Positions 37,772 through 46,003 of a DNA stretch of 64,000 nucleotides are shown here, piece by piece. The notes below the pieces were generated by a model. The model worked only from the letters and a program-made list of their open reading frames with translations, was not told where the DNA came from and did no database searches. Numbering within the stretch: the first letter of the stretch is position 1; each line of letters starts with the position of its first letter. The position numbers were made by a program, and so were the translations under genes. Source of the stretch: Williamsia herbipolensis (GTDB lineage Bacteria > Actinomycetota > Actinomycetes > Mycobacteriales > Mycobacteriaceae). The stretch is from the NCBI RefSeq assembly GCF_000964005.1, contig NZ_JXYP01000018.1, positions 62,001 to 126,000 on the forward strand, read 5' to 3'.

Positions 37772-38113
37772 TCAGTCGTCGTGGCCTTTGAGCTGACGGA
37801 AGTGCGTGGCGGCGACCGCGGGCGGGTCGGCGTCGCCGGACCACTTGTAGCGCGGGACCTCACCCTTCTCGCGCGGCGGCCGGTCGTTGGCGATGAGCAC
37901 GGCCACCCAGGGGATCGGAATCGACAACGCGATGACGGCGAGGGCCAGCAGGCCCGATCCCGTCGCGCCGTAGACGATCCCGGCGATCACGAGGGCGGGG
38001 ACACGGAAGGCCATCAGGCTCAGGTAGCGACGGACCCGGGCCTTGTGCTGGTCTTCCTGAGAGACCTGCGCCTGGGTGATCAGGATCGCTTCTCGTGCCT
38101 CTTCGTGTGCCAT
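37772..38113 (-). CDS. DUF3099 domain membrane protein
   Basis: This 113-residue protein begins HEEAREAILITQAQVSQED, the DUF3099 signature. Two membrane segments follow (residues ~36-53 and ~57-76), then a cytoplasmic tail. The start is set at ATG 38113 with GTGGAG just upstream; the open frame continues 16 codons further without a site. The family is restricted to Actinobacteria and is uncharacterised. It is divergent from the DUF3039 gene. Confidence 0.85.
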   Translation of the reverse strand: MAHEEAREAILITQAQVSQEDQHKARVRRYLSLMAFRVPALVIAGIVYGATGSGLLALAVIALSIPIPWVAVLIANDRPPREKGEVPRYKWSGDADPPAVAATHFRQLKGHDD

Positions 38114-38203
38114 TGCTCCACTGTTGCACTTTCTGTCCAACAATGCATCGATGCAGCTCACATACGACGTTTGTCACCTCTGGGAATCAGGCAGAATGGG
38201 GTC

Positions 38204-38446
38204 ATGGGAACGCAGACCATCGAACGCCCCGATGTCGACATCGACACCGACGAGACCACCGATGACGACACCCCGAAGTTCTTCCACTACGTGAAGAAGA
38301 ACAAGATCGCCGAGAGCGCGGTCATGGGCAACCACGTCGTTGCGTTGTGCGGCGAGGTGTTCCCGGTGACGCGCTCACCCAAACCGGGTTCACCCGTGTG
38401 CCCCAAGTGCAAGAAGATCTACGAGAAGCTCAAGAAGGGCGAGTGA
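38204..38446 (+). CDS. DUF3039 domain-containing small zinc-binding-like protein
   Basis: This 80-residue acidic-then-basic protein has three cysteines in the DUF3039 pattern ALCGE...SPVCPKCKKIYE, consistent with one bound zinc. CAGAAT 6 nt before the ATG suggests a leaderless start. The stop directly abuts the YihY stop on the opposite strand. Function is unknown; DUF3039 genes often lie next to YihY and helicase genes in Mycobacteriales, from memory. Confidence 0.88.
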   Translation: MGTQTIERPDVDIDTDETTDDDTPKFFHYVKKNKIAESAVMGNHVVALCGEVFPVTRSPKPGSPVCPKCKKIYEKLKKGE

Positions 38447-39466
38447 TCAGCGCGGCCTGATGCGCTCGCGACTCTCGGGGACATCGGCCTCGGGCGGCCG
38501 CGACTGACGGCGGATCGGGCCGGTCTGGATGCGCTTGGGCACCGACTTCAGCTGGTCGGTGAGATCGGTGGTCTGCGCCGACACCCAGTCCTTGACCTGC
38601 TCGATGTGGGTCGGTCCCGCCGTGGGCCACGTCGCCTGCACGGCGGCGTTGAACTGCGCACCGATCACGATCGCGAACCCGAGGAAGAACGTGAACAGCA
38701 GGAACGCGATCGGCGTGGCGAGTGCCCCGTAGGAGTAACCCGTCTTGGTGATCGACCCCAGGTAGATCCGCAGACCGGCGCTGGCGAACCAGAACACGAC
38801 GCCGGCGAGTACGGCGCCCCCGACCAGTCGATGCCAGGGGAGTGGTTTCGGCAGCGACACCCGGTAGAGGGTGGTCAACCCCAGGATCAGCAGGATCGCG
38901 ACGGCGGGGTAGTAGCCGATGTGGATCACCTGCGTGCTGAACGGTCTCCACGAGTCGGGTGCGATGTCGGCGGCGTAGGTGGGGCCGAGGGCGACGAGCG
39001 GCAGCACGAACGTCGCGACCACCAGGAACACGATGTACAGGTTGAGCGCGAACACCCGCTGCCACACCGCATTCCGCACATCGTGTTGATCGTGGGCTTT
39101 GTTGATCGAGTCGACGAAACTCGACATCGCCGACGACCCCGACCACAGCGACAACACGAAACCCAGCGAGATGAGCTCACCGCGGCCGCGCGCGAGGACG
39201 TCGTTGACCGTCGGGGTGATGATCTCGTCGACGATGTTGTCGCTGAAGGTCTGCCCGGCGAAGTTGATGATCCGGGTACGGATCATCTCGGTGGTGCCCG
39301 GACCGAACCATCCTCCGATGTAGCCGATGCTGCCGAGCAACCCGAGGAGCAACGGCGGCAGCGACAACGTCTGCCAGAACGCGGCCTGCGCCGACATGCC
39401 GAAGATCGAGTCGTCCCACGCCTTGACGATCGCCCGCCACATGACCCGGGGGAGCGACCGCAGCAC
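38447..39466 (-). CDS. YihY/virulence factor BrkB family membrane protein
   Basis: This ~339-residue inner-membrane protein has six predicted membrane helices, the family opening AWDDSIFGMSAQAAFWQTLSL split by FGM, and GYSYGALATPIAFLLFTFFLGFAIVIGAQFNAA near the last helices, shown here only as key segments GYSYGAL and GAQFN. The cytoplasmic C-terminus is basic. The YihY role is not settled; older RNase BN claims are incorrect. GTG at 39466 and ATG at 39442 are both possible starts. It is convergent with DUF3039. Confidence 0.88.
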   Translation of the reverse strand: MLRSLPRVMWRAIVKAWDDSIFGMSAQAAFWQTLSLPPLLLGLLGSIGYIGGWFGPGTTEMIRTRIINFAGQTFSDNIVDEIITPTVNDVLARGRGELISLGFVLSLWSGSSAMSSFVDSINKAHDQHDVRNAVWQRVFALNLYIVFLVVATFVLPLVALGPTYAADIAPDSWRPFSTQVIHIGYYPAVAILLILGLTTLYRVSLPKPLPWHRLVGGAVLAGVVFWFASAGLRIYLGSITKTGYSYGALATPIAFLLFTFFLGFAIVIGAQFNAAVQATWPTAGPTHIEQVKDWVSAQTTDLTDQLKSVPKRIQTGPIRRQSRPPEADVPESRERIRPR

Positions 39467-39779
39467 ATGCGGACGCCCCGGCGACGCGGTGCGTGTCGGT
39501 TCGTGGTCGGGGAGGTCGCCGGCGGGGGTGATGGGTTCAGCATCCCCGATCGAGCAGCGCGGTGGGCGTAGGAGGTCGCCGCGACGACCGTGTCGCCGGT
39601 CGCGGGCGGGACGTTCGGGGCCGCCGCGAGGGTACGATCTGATGCGGTCGGTGCGTCGGTCCACCCGGATGGCGGAAGCGATCGGTGTGACCGACGGGCC
39701 GCCTCGTCGCCCACGGCGCGTCGACATCCCCCGCCCATCACGAACGCCCGTCACGACTGCCCACCCCCCGTTTCGGCGT
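39467..39779. other. 313-bp gap between YihY and the DEIH helicase
   Basis: This is the intergenic region of two divergent genes whose starts are both uncertain, so part may be coding. I see no convincing promoter pair, RNA gene or repeat. Open frames on both strands continue through it without a ribosome site. Confidence 0.5.
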
Positions 39780-41504
39780 ATGTCGAGGAGTTCTGAGATT
39801 TCCGAGGTCATGGTTCCGCAGGCCACCGAGTCGCTGCGTACCTGGCAGCGCCGTGCGCTGACCAAGTACCTGGCGACCGCGCCGCGCGATTTCCTCGCCG
39901 TGGCGACACCCGGCGCCGGCAAGACGACGTTCGGGCTGCGCATCGCACGGGAACTGCTCGGCGACCGCACCGTCGACCAGATCACCGTGGTCGCGCCGAC
40001 CGAGCACCTGAAATTCCAGTGGGCGCAGGCCGCCGCGCGTGTCGGGATCGCTCTCGACGCCAACTTCCGGAACACCGTCGGCGTCACGAGCAGCGATTTC
40101 GACGGCGTCGTTCTCACGTACGCCCAGGTCGCCGCCCATCCCTCCCGACATCGCGTGCGCACCGAGAACCGTCGGACCCTGGTGATCCTCGACGAGATCC
40201 ACCACGGCGGCGACGCGAAGACCTGGGGCGATGCGATCTCCGAGGCGTTCTCCGACGCGACCCGTCGGTTGTCGCTCACCGGGACGCCGTTCCGCTCCGA
40301 CGACGCGCAGATCCCGTTCGTCACCTACGAACCCGACGGCGGCGGGGCGCTGCGCTCGAAGGCCGATCACAGCTACGGCTACGCCGACGCCCTCGCCGAC
40401 GGCGTCGTGCGGCCGGTGGTGTTCCTCGCGTACTCGGGTCAGGCCAGCTGGCGCACGAGCGCCGGCGAGGAGTTCTCCGCCCGACTCGGCGAACCGCTGT
40501 CGGCCGAGCACACCGCGCGCGCGTGGCGCACCGCGCTCGACCCGCACGGCGACTGGATCCCCGCCGTGCTCACCGCCGCCAACACCCGCCTGGGCCAGCT
40601 GCGCACCTCGGGCGTCCCCGACGCCGGTGGACTGGTCATCGCGAGCGACCAGAAGACCGCTCGCGACTACGCCGAGTTGCTCGAGGAGATCTCGGCCTCG
40701 CCGGTGACCCTCGTGCTCTCCGACGAGGCGTCGTCGTCGAGCCGCATCGACGAGTTCGCTGCGTCGGATGACCGCTGGATGGTCGCCGTGCGCATGGTGT
40801 CCGAAGGTGTCGACGTCCCGCGGCTGGCCGTCGGCGTCTACGCGACGAGCGCCTCGACCCCGCTGTATTTCGCGCAGGCCGTCGGTCGGTTCGTGCGATC
40901 ACGACGCCCCGGCGAGACCGCGAGCGTGTTCCTGCCGTCGGTGCCGGTGCTGCTGCGCCTGGCCAGCGAGCTCGAGGCGCAGCGTGACCACGTCCTCGGG
41001 AAGCCGGACCGCGAGAAGGAGGGCTTCGACGACGAGCTGATCGCCGAGGCGAACAAGACCGAGGACGAACCCGGTGACGACGACCCGGCGTTCATCTCCC
41101 TGCACGCCGACGCCGAACTCGACCAGGTCATCTTCGACGGCTCGTCCTTCGGCACGGCCACCTTCGCCGGCAGCGACGAGGAGTCCGACTACCTCGGCCT
41201 GCCGGGGCTCCTGAACGCCGACCAGGTGCGCGACCTGCTCCGGCAACGCCAGACCGACCAGATCACCACGCGATCCGCGGCACCCCCGCCGCCGCAGCGG
41301 GAGAAGACCGAATCGACCGGACAGCAGCTCTCGGCGCTGCGTCGAGAGCTCAACAGCCTCGTCGCGATGCACCACCACCGCACCGGGAAACCGCACGGCA
41401 TGGTGCACAACGAGCTGCGCACCCGACTGGGTGGGCCGCCCACCGCCATGGCGACCGCGGATCAACTCAAGGAGCGGATCAGCGCGCTGCGCACGTGGAA
41501 GTGA
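39780..41504 (+). CDS. DEAD/DEAH-box (DEIH) helicase
   Basis: This 574-residue superfamily II helicase resembles the XPB/RadD-like group of actinobacterial proteins. Motif I is TPGAGKTTFGL, motif II LDEIHHGGD, motif III LTGTPFRSD, and motif VI QAVGRFVRSRRPGE. The C-terminal ~150 residues are acidic, then basic, and end in a small helical domain. The ATG at 39780 lacks a ribosome site; ATG at 39810 is the alternative and keeps all motifs. The substrate (DNA or RNA) is unknown. It is closed by a 13-bp terminator. Confidence 0.88.
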   Translation: MSRSSEISEVMVPQATESLRTWQRRALTKYLATAPRDFLAVATPGAGKTTFGLRIARELLGDRTVDQITVVAPTEHLKFQWAQAAARVGIALDANFRNTVGVTSSDFDGVVLTYAQVAAHPSRHRVRTENRRTLVILDEIHHGGDAKTWGDAISEAFSDATRRLSLTGTPFRSDDAQIPFVTYEPDGGGALRSKADHSYGYADALADGVVRPVVFLAYSGQASWRTSAGEEFSARLGEPLSAEHTARAWRTALDPHGDWIPAVLTAANTRLGQLRTSGVPDAGGLVIASDQKTARDYAELLEEISASPVTLVLSDEASSSSRIDEFAASDDRWMVAVRMVSEGVDVPRLAVGVYATSASTPLYFAQAVGRFVRSRRPGETASVFLPSVPVLLRLASELEAQRDHVLGKPDREKEGFDDELIAEANKTEDEPGDDDPAFISLHADAELDQVIFDGSSFGTATFAGSDEESDYLGLPGLLNADQVRDLLRQRQTDQITTRSAAPPPPQREKTESTGQQLSALRRELNSLVAMHHHRTGKPHGMVHNELRTRLGGPPTAMATADQLKERISALRTWK

Positions 41505-41538
41505 CGACACCGACCACGATGCTCCCGCAGAGACGCCG

Positions 41539-41567
41539 ACGGCACCGTCGCGATGCGACGGTGCCGT
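41539..41567. terminator. terminator after DEIH helicase
   Basis: ACGGCACCGTCGC and GCGACGGTGCCGT form a perfect 13-bp stem with a 3-nt loop, between the helicase and the convergent DUF7455 gene. Confidence 0.85.
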
Positions 41568-41604
41568 GGACGACAGCTCTAGTGACCGCGAGGCGGCCGG
41601 ATGA

Positions 41605-41811
41605 TCAGACCATCTCTTCCTCGGAACGGGTCACCGTGGCGCCCATGTCAGCGAGTCGGGCCTCGTGCTCGTTGTAGTGGTGGCGGCAGAACAGCAGTTC
41701 ACCGCCGGCCGGGAGGGTCGCGCGTACACGTGCTGCTGCACCGCAACGGTCACAACGGTCGGCAGCGGTGAGGGGCATGGAGATCGAGGTGGTGGTGATG
41801 ACATCTGACAT
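41605..41811 (-). CDS. DUF7455 small zinc-ribbon-like protein
   Basis: This 68-residue protein has the conserved block LTAADRCDRCGAAARVRA and LLFCRHHYNEHE, a Cys/His set (CxxC...CxHHxxxH) likely to bind zinc. GGAGGAACC precedes the ATG at 41811; a second ATG 11 codons in would leave only the conserved block. Family function is unknown. A candidate ECF promoter lies 83 bp upstream, suggesting stress induction. Confidence 0.88.
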   Translation of the reverse strand: MSDVITTTSISMPLTAADRCDRCGAAARVRATLPAGGELLFCRHHYNEHEARLADMGATVTRSEEEMV

Positions 41812-41893
41812 GGTTCCTCCGTCCCGGGCGAGCGCGAGCGCTTCCCTTCGCGAGCTGACCCACCAGGAGTGGTGGGCTTCTCTCACTCTTTCA

Positions 41894-41920
41894 GACGAAT
41901 CAGCTCCCCGTATTGTTCCC
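41894..41920 (-). promoter_or_regulatory. candidate ECF promoter of the DUF7455 gene
   Basis: On the minus strand GGGAACA (41920-41914), a 16-nt spacer and CGTC (41897-41894) resemble the SigH/SigE consensus GGGAAYA-N16/17-CGTT with one -10 mismatch. The -10 lies 83 bp upstream of the start codon. Confidence 0.4.
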
Positions 41921-41970
41921 GCGCCGCAGCACACCGGTCGTCATTCATCGTTAACAACCGGGGGCCTGCG

Positions 41971-43329
41971 GTGATCGGGCGCACGCCGAGCGGCCCCGGA
42001 CACCCCGGCGGCGACCGGGCTCGCTTCGTCTGGGTCCTCTTCGTGGTGGGCGCGGTGTGTCAGTACCTCGGCGCCGCCATCGCCGTGCCGCTGTTCGACC
42101 GGACCGATCCCGAGGTCGTGGCGTGGCTGCGCACGCTCTCCGGTGGGGTGGTGCTGGTCGTCCTGACCCGACCGGTCGCGATCGTGGGCGACCGTGTCCG
42201 TCTGCGCCGTGCGACGGTGTTCGGACTCGTCACCACCGCCATGAACATCACGTTCTATCTCGCGATCTCGCAGGTCGACCGCGGTGTCGCCGTCGCCGTC
42301 GAGTTCATCGGCCCGATCACCGTCGCCGCTCTCGCCGCCCGGGGAGCGCGTGCGATCGCCGCACTCGTCGCGGTGGCGCTCGGTGTCGTGCTGGTGAGCG
42401 GGGTGTCGCTGCAGGGGTCGGCGATCGGGGTCGGCTGGGCGTTGCTCGCGGGCGCGCTGTGGGGCGGGTACATCGTGTTCGGTGCCCGGGTCTCGGCGGC
42501 CGGTGCAGCCGCCGAGAGCGGTGTCAGCGGGTGGCGGCACGGTGTCGAGGATCTCGGTGTCGGCCTCGCGATCGCCGGTGTGCTGTCGGCGCCGTTCGTC
42601 CTCGGTGTGAGTGTGGTCACGGGAGCACCGAACCTGTCTGTCGGCCTGGTCGGCGCGGCGGCGGCGGTCGGGGTGCTCTCCAGTGCGGTCCCGTACGTCC
42701 TCGACCAGATCGTCCTCACCCGGATCGACCGCGGGCGGTTCGCGCTCATGCTGTCGCTGCTGCCCGCCACGGCGGTGATCGTCGGCGCCATCACCCTCGC
42801 GCAGATCCCGGCCCCTCTCGAGCTCGTGGGCATCGCGCTGGTCATCGCGGCGATAGCGCTCTCGGCGGGTCGACCTCGGCGCGTGACGCCCGAATCGCCG
42901 GATCGACGACCGCACGCCCCGGCCGATGTGGCACCGTGGACGTCGATGACATCGCCTTCTGCCGACGACCCCGGTCCGGTCGTGCACCTGTGTCCCAAAC
43001 CCGACTGGGTCCACGCGTCGAGCCACGGACGGCTCGAGCCGGAGTCACTGTCGACCGTCGGGTTCATCCACCTCTCCGACCTCCGCCACGTGCACATCCC
43101 GGCCAACGCGGTCTTCGCCGGTCGCACCGACCTCGTGCTCCTCGAGATCGACCCGCAGCGCGTACCCGCCGACATCGTGTGGGAGGACGGCGATCCGCCG
43201 CATCCCGACGGCATCGCGTTCCCGCACCTCTACGGTCCGCTCCCGGTGACGGCGGTGATCCGCGTGCACGACTATCAGCCGGGGCCCGATGGGACGTTCG
43301 GCGCGCGCACCAGCCTCGACGCGCACTGA
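41971..43329 (+). CDS. EamA/DMT transporter fused to a DUF952 domain
   Basis: This single 452-residue open frame joins two normally separate proteins. Residues ~15-300 are a ten-helix EamA drug/metabolite exporter (two five-helix halves; GVAVAVEFIGPITVAA, SSAVPYVLDQIVL). After a Pro/Arg linker, residues ~330-450 form a DUF952 domain (VVHLCPKPDW, GFIHLSDLRHVHIPAN, FPHLYGPLP). No stop separates them. ATG at 42946 could also start DUF952 alone, but it has no ribosome site. The DUF952 role is unknown; it resembles ADP-ribosylation-like folds. GTG at 41971 is the chosen start. It is convergent with the response regulator. Confidence 0.82.
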   Translation: MIGRTPSGPGHPGGDRARFVWVLFVVGAVCQYLGAAIAVPLFDRTDPEVVAWLRTLSGGVVLVVLTRPVAIVGDRVRLRRATVFGLVTTAMNITFYLAISQVDRGVAVAVEFIGPITVAALAARGARAIAALVAVALGVVLVSGVSLQGSAIGVGWALLAGALWGGYIVFGARVSAAGAAAESGVSGWRHGVEDLGVGLAIAGVLSAPFVLGVSVVTGAPNLSVGLVGAAAAVGVLSSAVPYVLDQIVLTRIDRGRFALMLSLLPATAVIVGAITLAQIPAPLELVGIALVIAAIALSAGRPRRVTPESPDRRPHAPADVAPWTSMTSPSADDPGPVVHLCPKPDWVHASSHGRLEPESLSTVGFIHLSDLRHVHIPANAVFAGRTDLVLLEIDPQRVPADIVWEDGDPPHPDGIAFPHLYGPLPVTAVIRVHDYQPGPDGTFGARTSLDAH

Positions 43330-43331
43330 CT

Positions 43332-43368
43332 CGACTGCAGTCGCGGGCGCTGCACCACGACTGCAGTC
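43332..43368. repeat. paired GACTGCAGTC palindromes in convergent gap
   Basis: Two copies of the self-complementary decamer GACTGCAGTC (43333-43342 and 43359-43368) lie between the EamA-DUF952 and response-regulator genes. They can pair with each other to form a 10-bp hairpin with a 16-nt loop, which may be the terminator for both genes. Confidence 0.6.
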
Positions 43369-43393
43369 CGTCCGCAGCACGACCGGGACGTGG

Positions 43394-44035
43394 CTACCGC
43401 CCGTCGCGCGCGATGATCGCCGCCTGCACCCGTGACCGGACGTCGAGCTTCGCCAGGACATGCGACACATGGGTTTTCACCGTCGTCGGACTGACGAACA
43501 GCCGCGCGGCGATGTCGGCGTTCGACAGCCCGTCACCGATGCAGTCGAGCACCTCGCGTTCGCGATCGGTGAGGACCGAGAGGTCCACCTGTGAGGTCGA
43601 CCGGGTGGTCGAGCGATGCCGGGCGAACCGGTCGATCACGCGGCGGGTCACCTCGGGCGCCAACACCGCGTCGCCGCGTGCGACCGCCTCGATCGCCGCC
43701 ACGATCGCCTCGGTCTCGGCGGTCTTCAGCAGGAACCCGCCTGCACCGGCGTCGAGCGCGGCGAACACTTGGTCGTCGATGTCGAAAGAGGTCAGGACCA
43801 GCACCGAGGCGAGTCCGTCGCGCACGATCTCGGTGGTGGCGGTGATGCCGTCGGTGCCGGGCATGCGGATGTCCATCACCACGACATCGGGTCGCAGCGA
43901 CCGCGCGAGGCGGACCGCCTCGTCACCGTCGCGGGCCTCGCCGACGATCTCGATGCCGTCGGCCTGTCCGAGCATCATCGCCAGTCCGGCGCGGATCGCC
44001 GTGTGATCGTCGGCGATGACGACCGTGATGGTCAT
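43394..44035 (-). CDS. NarL/FixJ-family response regulator
   Basis: This 213-residue regulator has a receiver domain (acidic pair ADDH, phospho-acceptor Asp54 in VVVMDIRMPG, LTSFD, and Lys in FLLKTAE) and a LuxR-type helix-turn-helix (LTDREREVLDCIGDGLSNADIA, VKTHVSHVLAKL; key residues only). The ATG at 44035 overlaps the kinase stop (ATGA). It acts with the adjacent sensor; targets are unknown. All phosphorylation residues are intact. Confidence 0.92.
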   Translation of the reverse strand: MTITVVIADDHTAIRAGLAMMLGQADGIEIVGEARDGDEAVRLARSLRPDVVVMDIRMPGTDGITATTEIVRDGLASVLVLTSFDIDDQVFAALDAGAGGFLLKTAETEAIVAAIEAVARGDAVLAPEVTRRVIDRFARHRSTTRSTSQVDLSVLTDREREVLDCIGDGLSNADIAARLFVSPTTVKTHVSHVLAKLDVRSRVQAAIIARDGR

Positions 44036-45279
44036 GCGGCGGCCCCGCTGTCGGGGAGGGGCAACGACGCGGCGACGACCCAGTCGCCGCCCACACGTCC
44101 CGCAGTGCAACAGCCTCCGGCGGCCCGAGCCCGGAGCGCCATGTTCGCGACACCGTGCCCACCCGGGGTCGACGAGGCCGCCTCGTCGAGGACGGCGTTG
44201 CGGACCGTGAGTGTCAGCTCGCGCGGAGCGACCACGACCTCGATCGAGATCGGTTGTCGTCGAGCATGTCTGGTGGCGTTGGTGAGTGCCTCGGCTGCGA
44301 TCCGGTAGGCGCACACGTCGACGGCCGGCGGCAGATCGGCCGGGATCTGCGGGGTCACCGACACCGGGGATCCCGCGGTCCTCGCCGTCGTCACCAGGTG
44401 GTCGATGCGGCGGAGCGACGCGGTGCGTACCGAACCCTCGTGGTCATCGGTGCCGTCACACGTCCCGGCGCGGCCGTCGCCGTCGAGGACGTCGATCAGG
44501 GCGCGCATCTCGCCGAGTGCCGCCACGCTGTTGGCGCGCACCGACGCCAACACCTCGGCGGTGGCGGGGGAGGCGGGGCCCGCCGTCAGGGCGGCGGCCG
44601 ACTGCAGGGCGATGCCGGAGAGGTGGCCGGCGACGATGTCGTGGAGATCGCGGGCGAGGCGTCGCCGTTCCTCGGTGACGGCGTCGGCACGGTCGCGGTC
44701 GGCGAGCTGCGCCAAAATCGCCGACCGTTCCCGTTCGGCCGCCGCGGCCACGCGATGTTCGGCGATGGCGCGGCCGTACCCGATGGGGCCGATCACCAGG
44801 GCCAGCACCCACAGTCCGGCGAGCAACACCGTCTGCCAGCCGGCCCCGAGCGCGATCACCGTCGCGAAGGCGAGGACGGCGGCCGCACCGAGAACCGCGT
44901 ACATGGTGTGGACGGTGCGACGGCCGGCGTACAACGCCACGGCGTACACCACGTCCGACAGCACCAACCACACCGAGAGTGACTGCGCGACAACGGTGTC
45001 GATCGCGACCACGGCGAGGCACAGGGCCAGGGCCGTTCCCGGCGAGGTGGAACGCACCGACTGCGCTCCGCAGGCGGCGGCCAGGGTGATCAGCCCCAGC
45101 CACCGGGGCAGGTCGAACGGTGTGCCGGAGTCGCCGCCGACGACGTTCAGATCGGCCACGTAGAGGACGACCCCCAGGGCGCCGAAGGCCAGACAGACAC
45201 ACAGGTCCCGCGACCGCGGCCGATCGGCCACCGCACTCCACACCTCGTCCACCTCCGTCGCCTGTGGATTCCATCTCAT
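44032..45279 (-). CDS. sensor histidine kinase (HisKA_3, DesK/NarX type)
   Basis: This 415-residue membrane sensor has about five or six N-terminal membrane helices (residues ~30-170) with little extracellular sequence. A coiled-coil linker follows, then the phospho-acceptor motif RRRLARDLHDIVAGHLSG and a HATPase with EALTNATRHA (N-box) and GGHGVANMALRARA (G-box). The stimulus is unknown; the near-absence of an external domain suggests sensing within the membrane. ATG at 45279 is chosen; a longer frame upstream lacks a site. It is translationally coupled to the regulator. Confidence 0.88.
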   Translation of the reverse strand: MRWNPQATEVDEVWSAVADRPRSRDLCVCLAFGALGVVLYVADLNVVGGDSGTPFDLPRWLGLITLAAACGAQSVRSTSPGTALALCLAVVAIDTVVAQSLSVWLVLSDVVYAVALYAGRRTVHTMYAVLGAAAVLAFATVIALGAGWQTVLLAGLWVLALVIGPIGYGRAIAEHRVAAAAERERSAILAQLADRDRADAVTEERRRLARDLHDIVAGHLSGIALQSAAALTAGPASPATAEVLASVRANSVAALGEMRALIDVLDGDGRAGTCDGTDDHEGSVRTASLRRIDHLVTTARTAGSPVSVTPQIPADLPPAVDVCAYRIAAEALTNATRHARRQPISIEVVVAPRELTLTVRNAVLDEAASSTPGGHGVANMALRARAAGGCCTAGRVGGDWVVAASLPLPDSGAAA

Positions 45280-45385
45280 CACGGGTACCCCGAGGCACGG
45301 ATCGTCCGAAGTGATGAGCCCGGAGCCGCGAGATCGCGCTTGCGGCCGACGCGAGGATCCATGTCGTCCGACGACGCTGGAGGAC

Positions 45386-45937
45386 ATGGATTCCCCCGTG
45401 CTCTTCGTCATCATCGGCTGCGAGATCGGTTTCTGGGTCATCGTGTTCGCAGGACTCGCGGTGCGCTACGGATTGCGTGCGCAGCGTGCGTCCACACTCG
45501 TCCTGCGGCTCGTGCCCGTGGTCGATCTCGTGCTGTTGGCCGCGGTCGCGCTCGATCTGCACGCGGGTGCGCAGGTCGAACAGATCCACCGCATCGCCGG
45601 CATCTACCTCGGCGTCACCGTCGCGTTCGGTCATTCGATGATCCGGTGGGCCGATGTGCGGTGCGCGCACTGGTTCTTCGACGGTCCGCCGCCACCGCCA
45701 CGGGTGAAGCACGGGCCGGAGGCGGTATGTCGCGAGGTCACCGAGTTCGGGCGATGGCTGCTCGCCGCGGCGGTCGCAGGGGCCTGCATCCTCGGGTTGG
45801 CCGCCACCGTCGCCGACGGCGACCAGGCGCGCGACCTGTTCGGGATCTTCCCCCTGCTCGGCATCATCACCGCGATCTGGTTGGTCACCGGACCGGTGTG
45901 GGCGGTGGTCGACCGGGGGAGCCGTGCCCGTTCCTGA
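45386..45937 (+). CDS. hypothetical multi-pass membrane protein
   Basis: I do not recognise this protein. About 183 residues from the ATG at 45386 contain four to five membrane helices: GCEIGFWVIVFAGLAV near the start, LVPVVDLVLLAAVAL, IAGIYLGVTVAFG, WLLAAAVAGACILGLA, and a final helix LFGIFPLLGIITAIW. A Pro-rich loop (FDGPPPPPRVKHGPE) separates the halves. GGAGG lies just before the ATG. It is divergent from the histidine kinase and could be linked to its signal. It ends at a very strong terminator. Confidence 0.7.
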   Translation: MDSPVLFVIIGCEIGFWVIVFAGLAVRYGLRAQRASTLVLRLVPVVDLVLLAAVALDLHAGAQVEQIHRIAGIYLGVTVAFGHSMIRWADVRCAHWFFDGPPPPPRVKHGPEAVCREVTEFGRWLLAAAVAGACILGLAATVADGDQARDLFGIFPLLGIITAIWLVTGPVWAVVDRGSRARS

Positions 45938-45946
45938 CCACAACGA

Positions 45947-45988
45947 CGACTCGGCCGCCCCGGAACGATCTCCGGGGCGGCCGAGTCG
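45947..45988. terminator. 18-bp terminator between membrane protein and sigA
   Basis: A perfect 18-bp stem, arm CGACTCGGCCGCCCCGGA with a 6-nt loop, lies between the two convergent genes. It is the strongest hairpin in the window. Confidence 0.92.
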
Positions 45989-46003
45989 GTGGAACGGGTG
46001 TGC

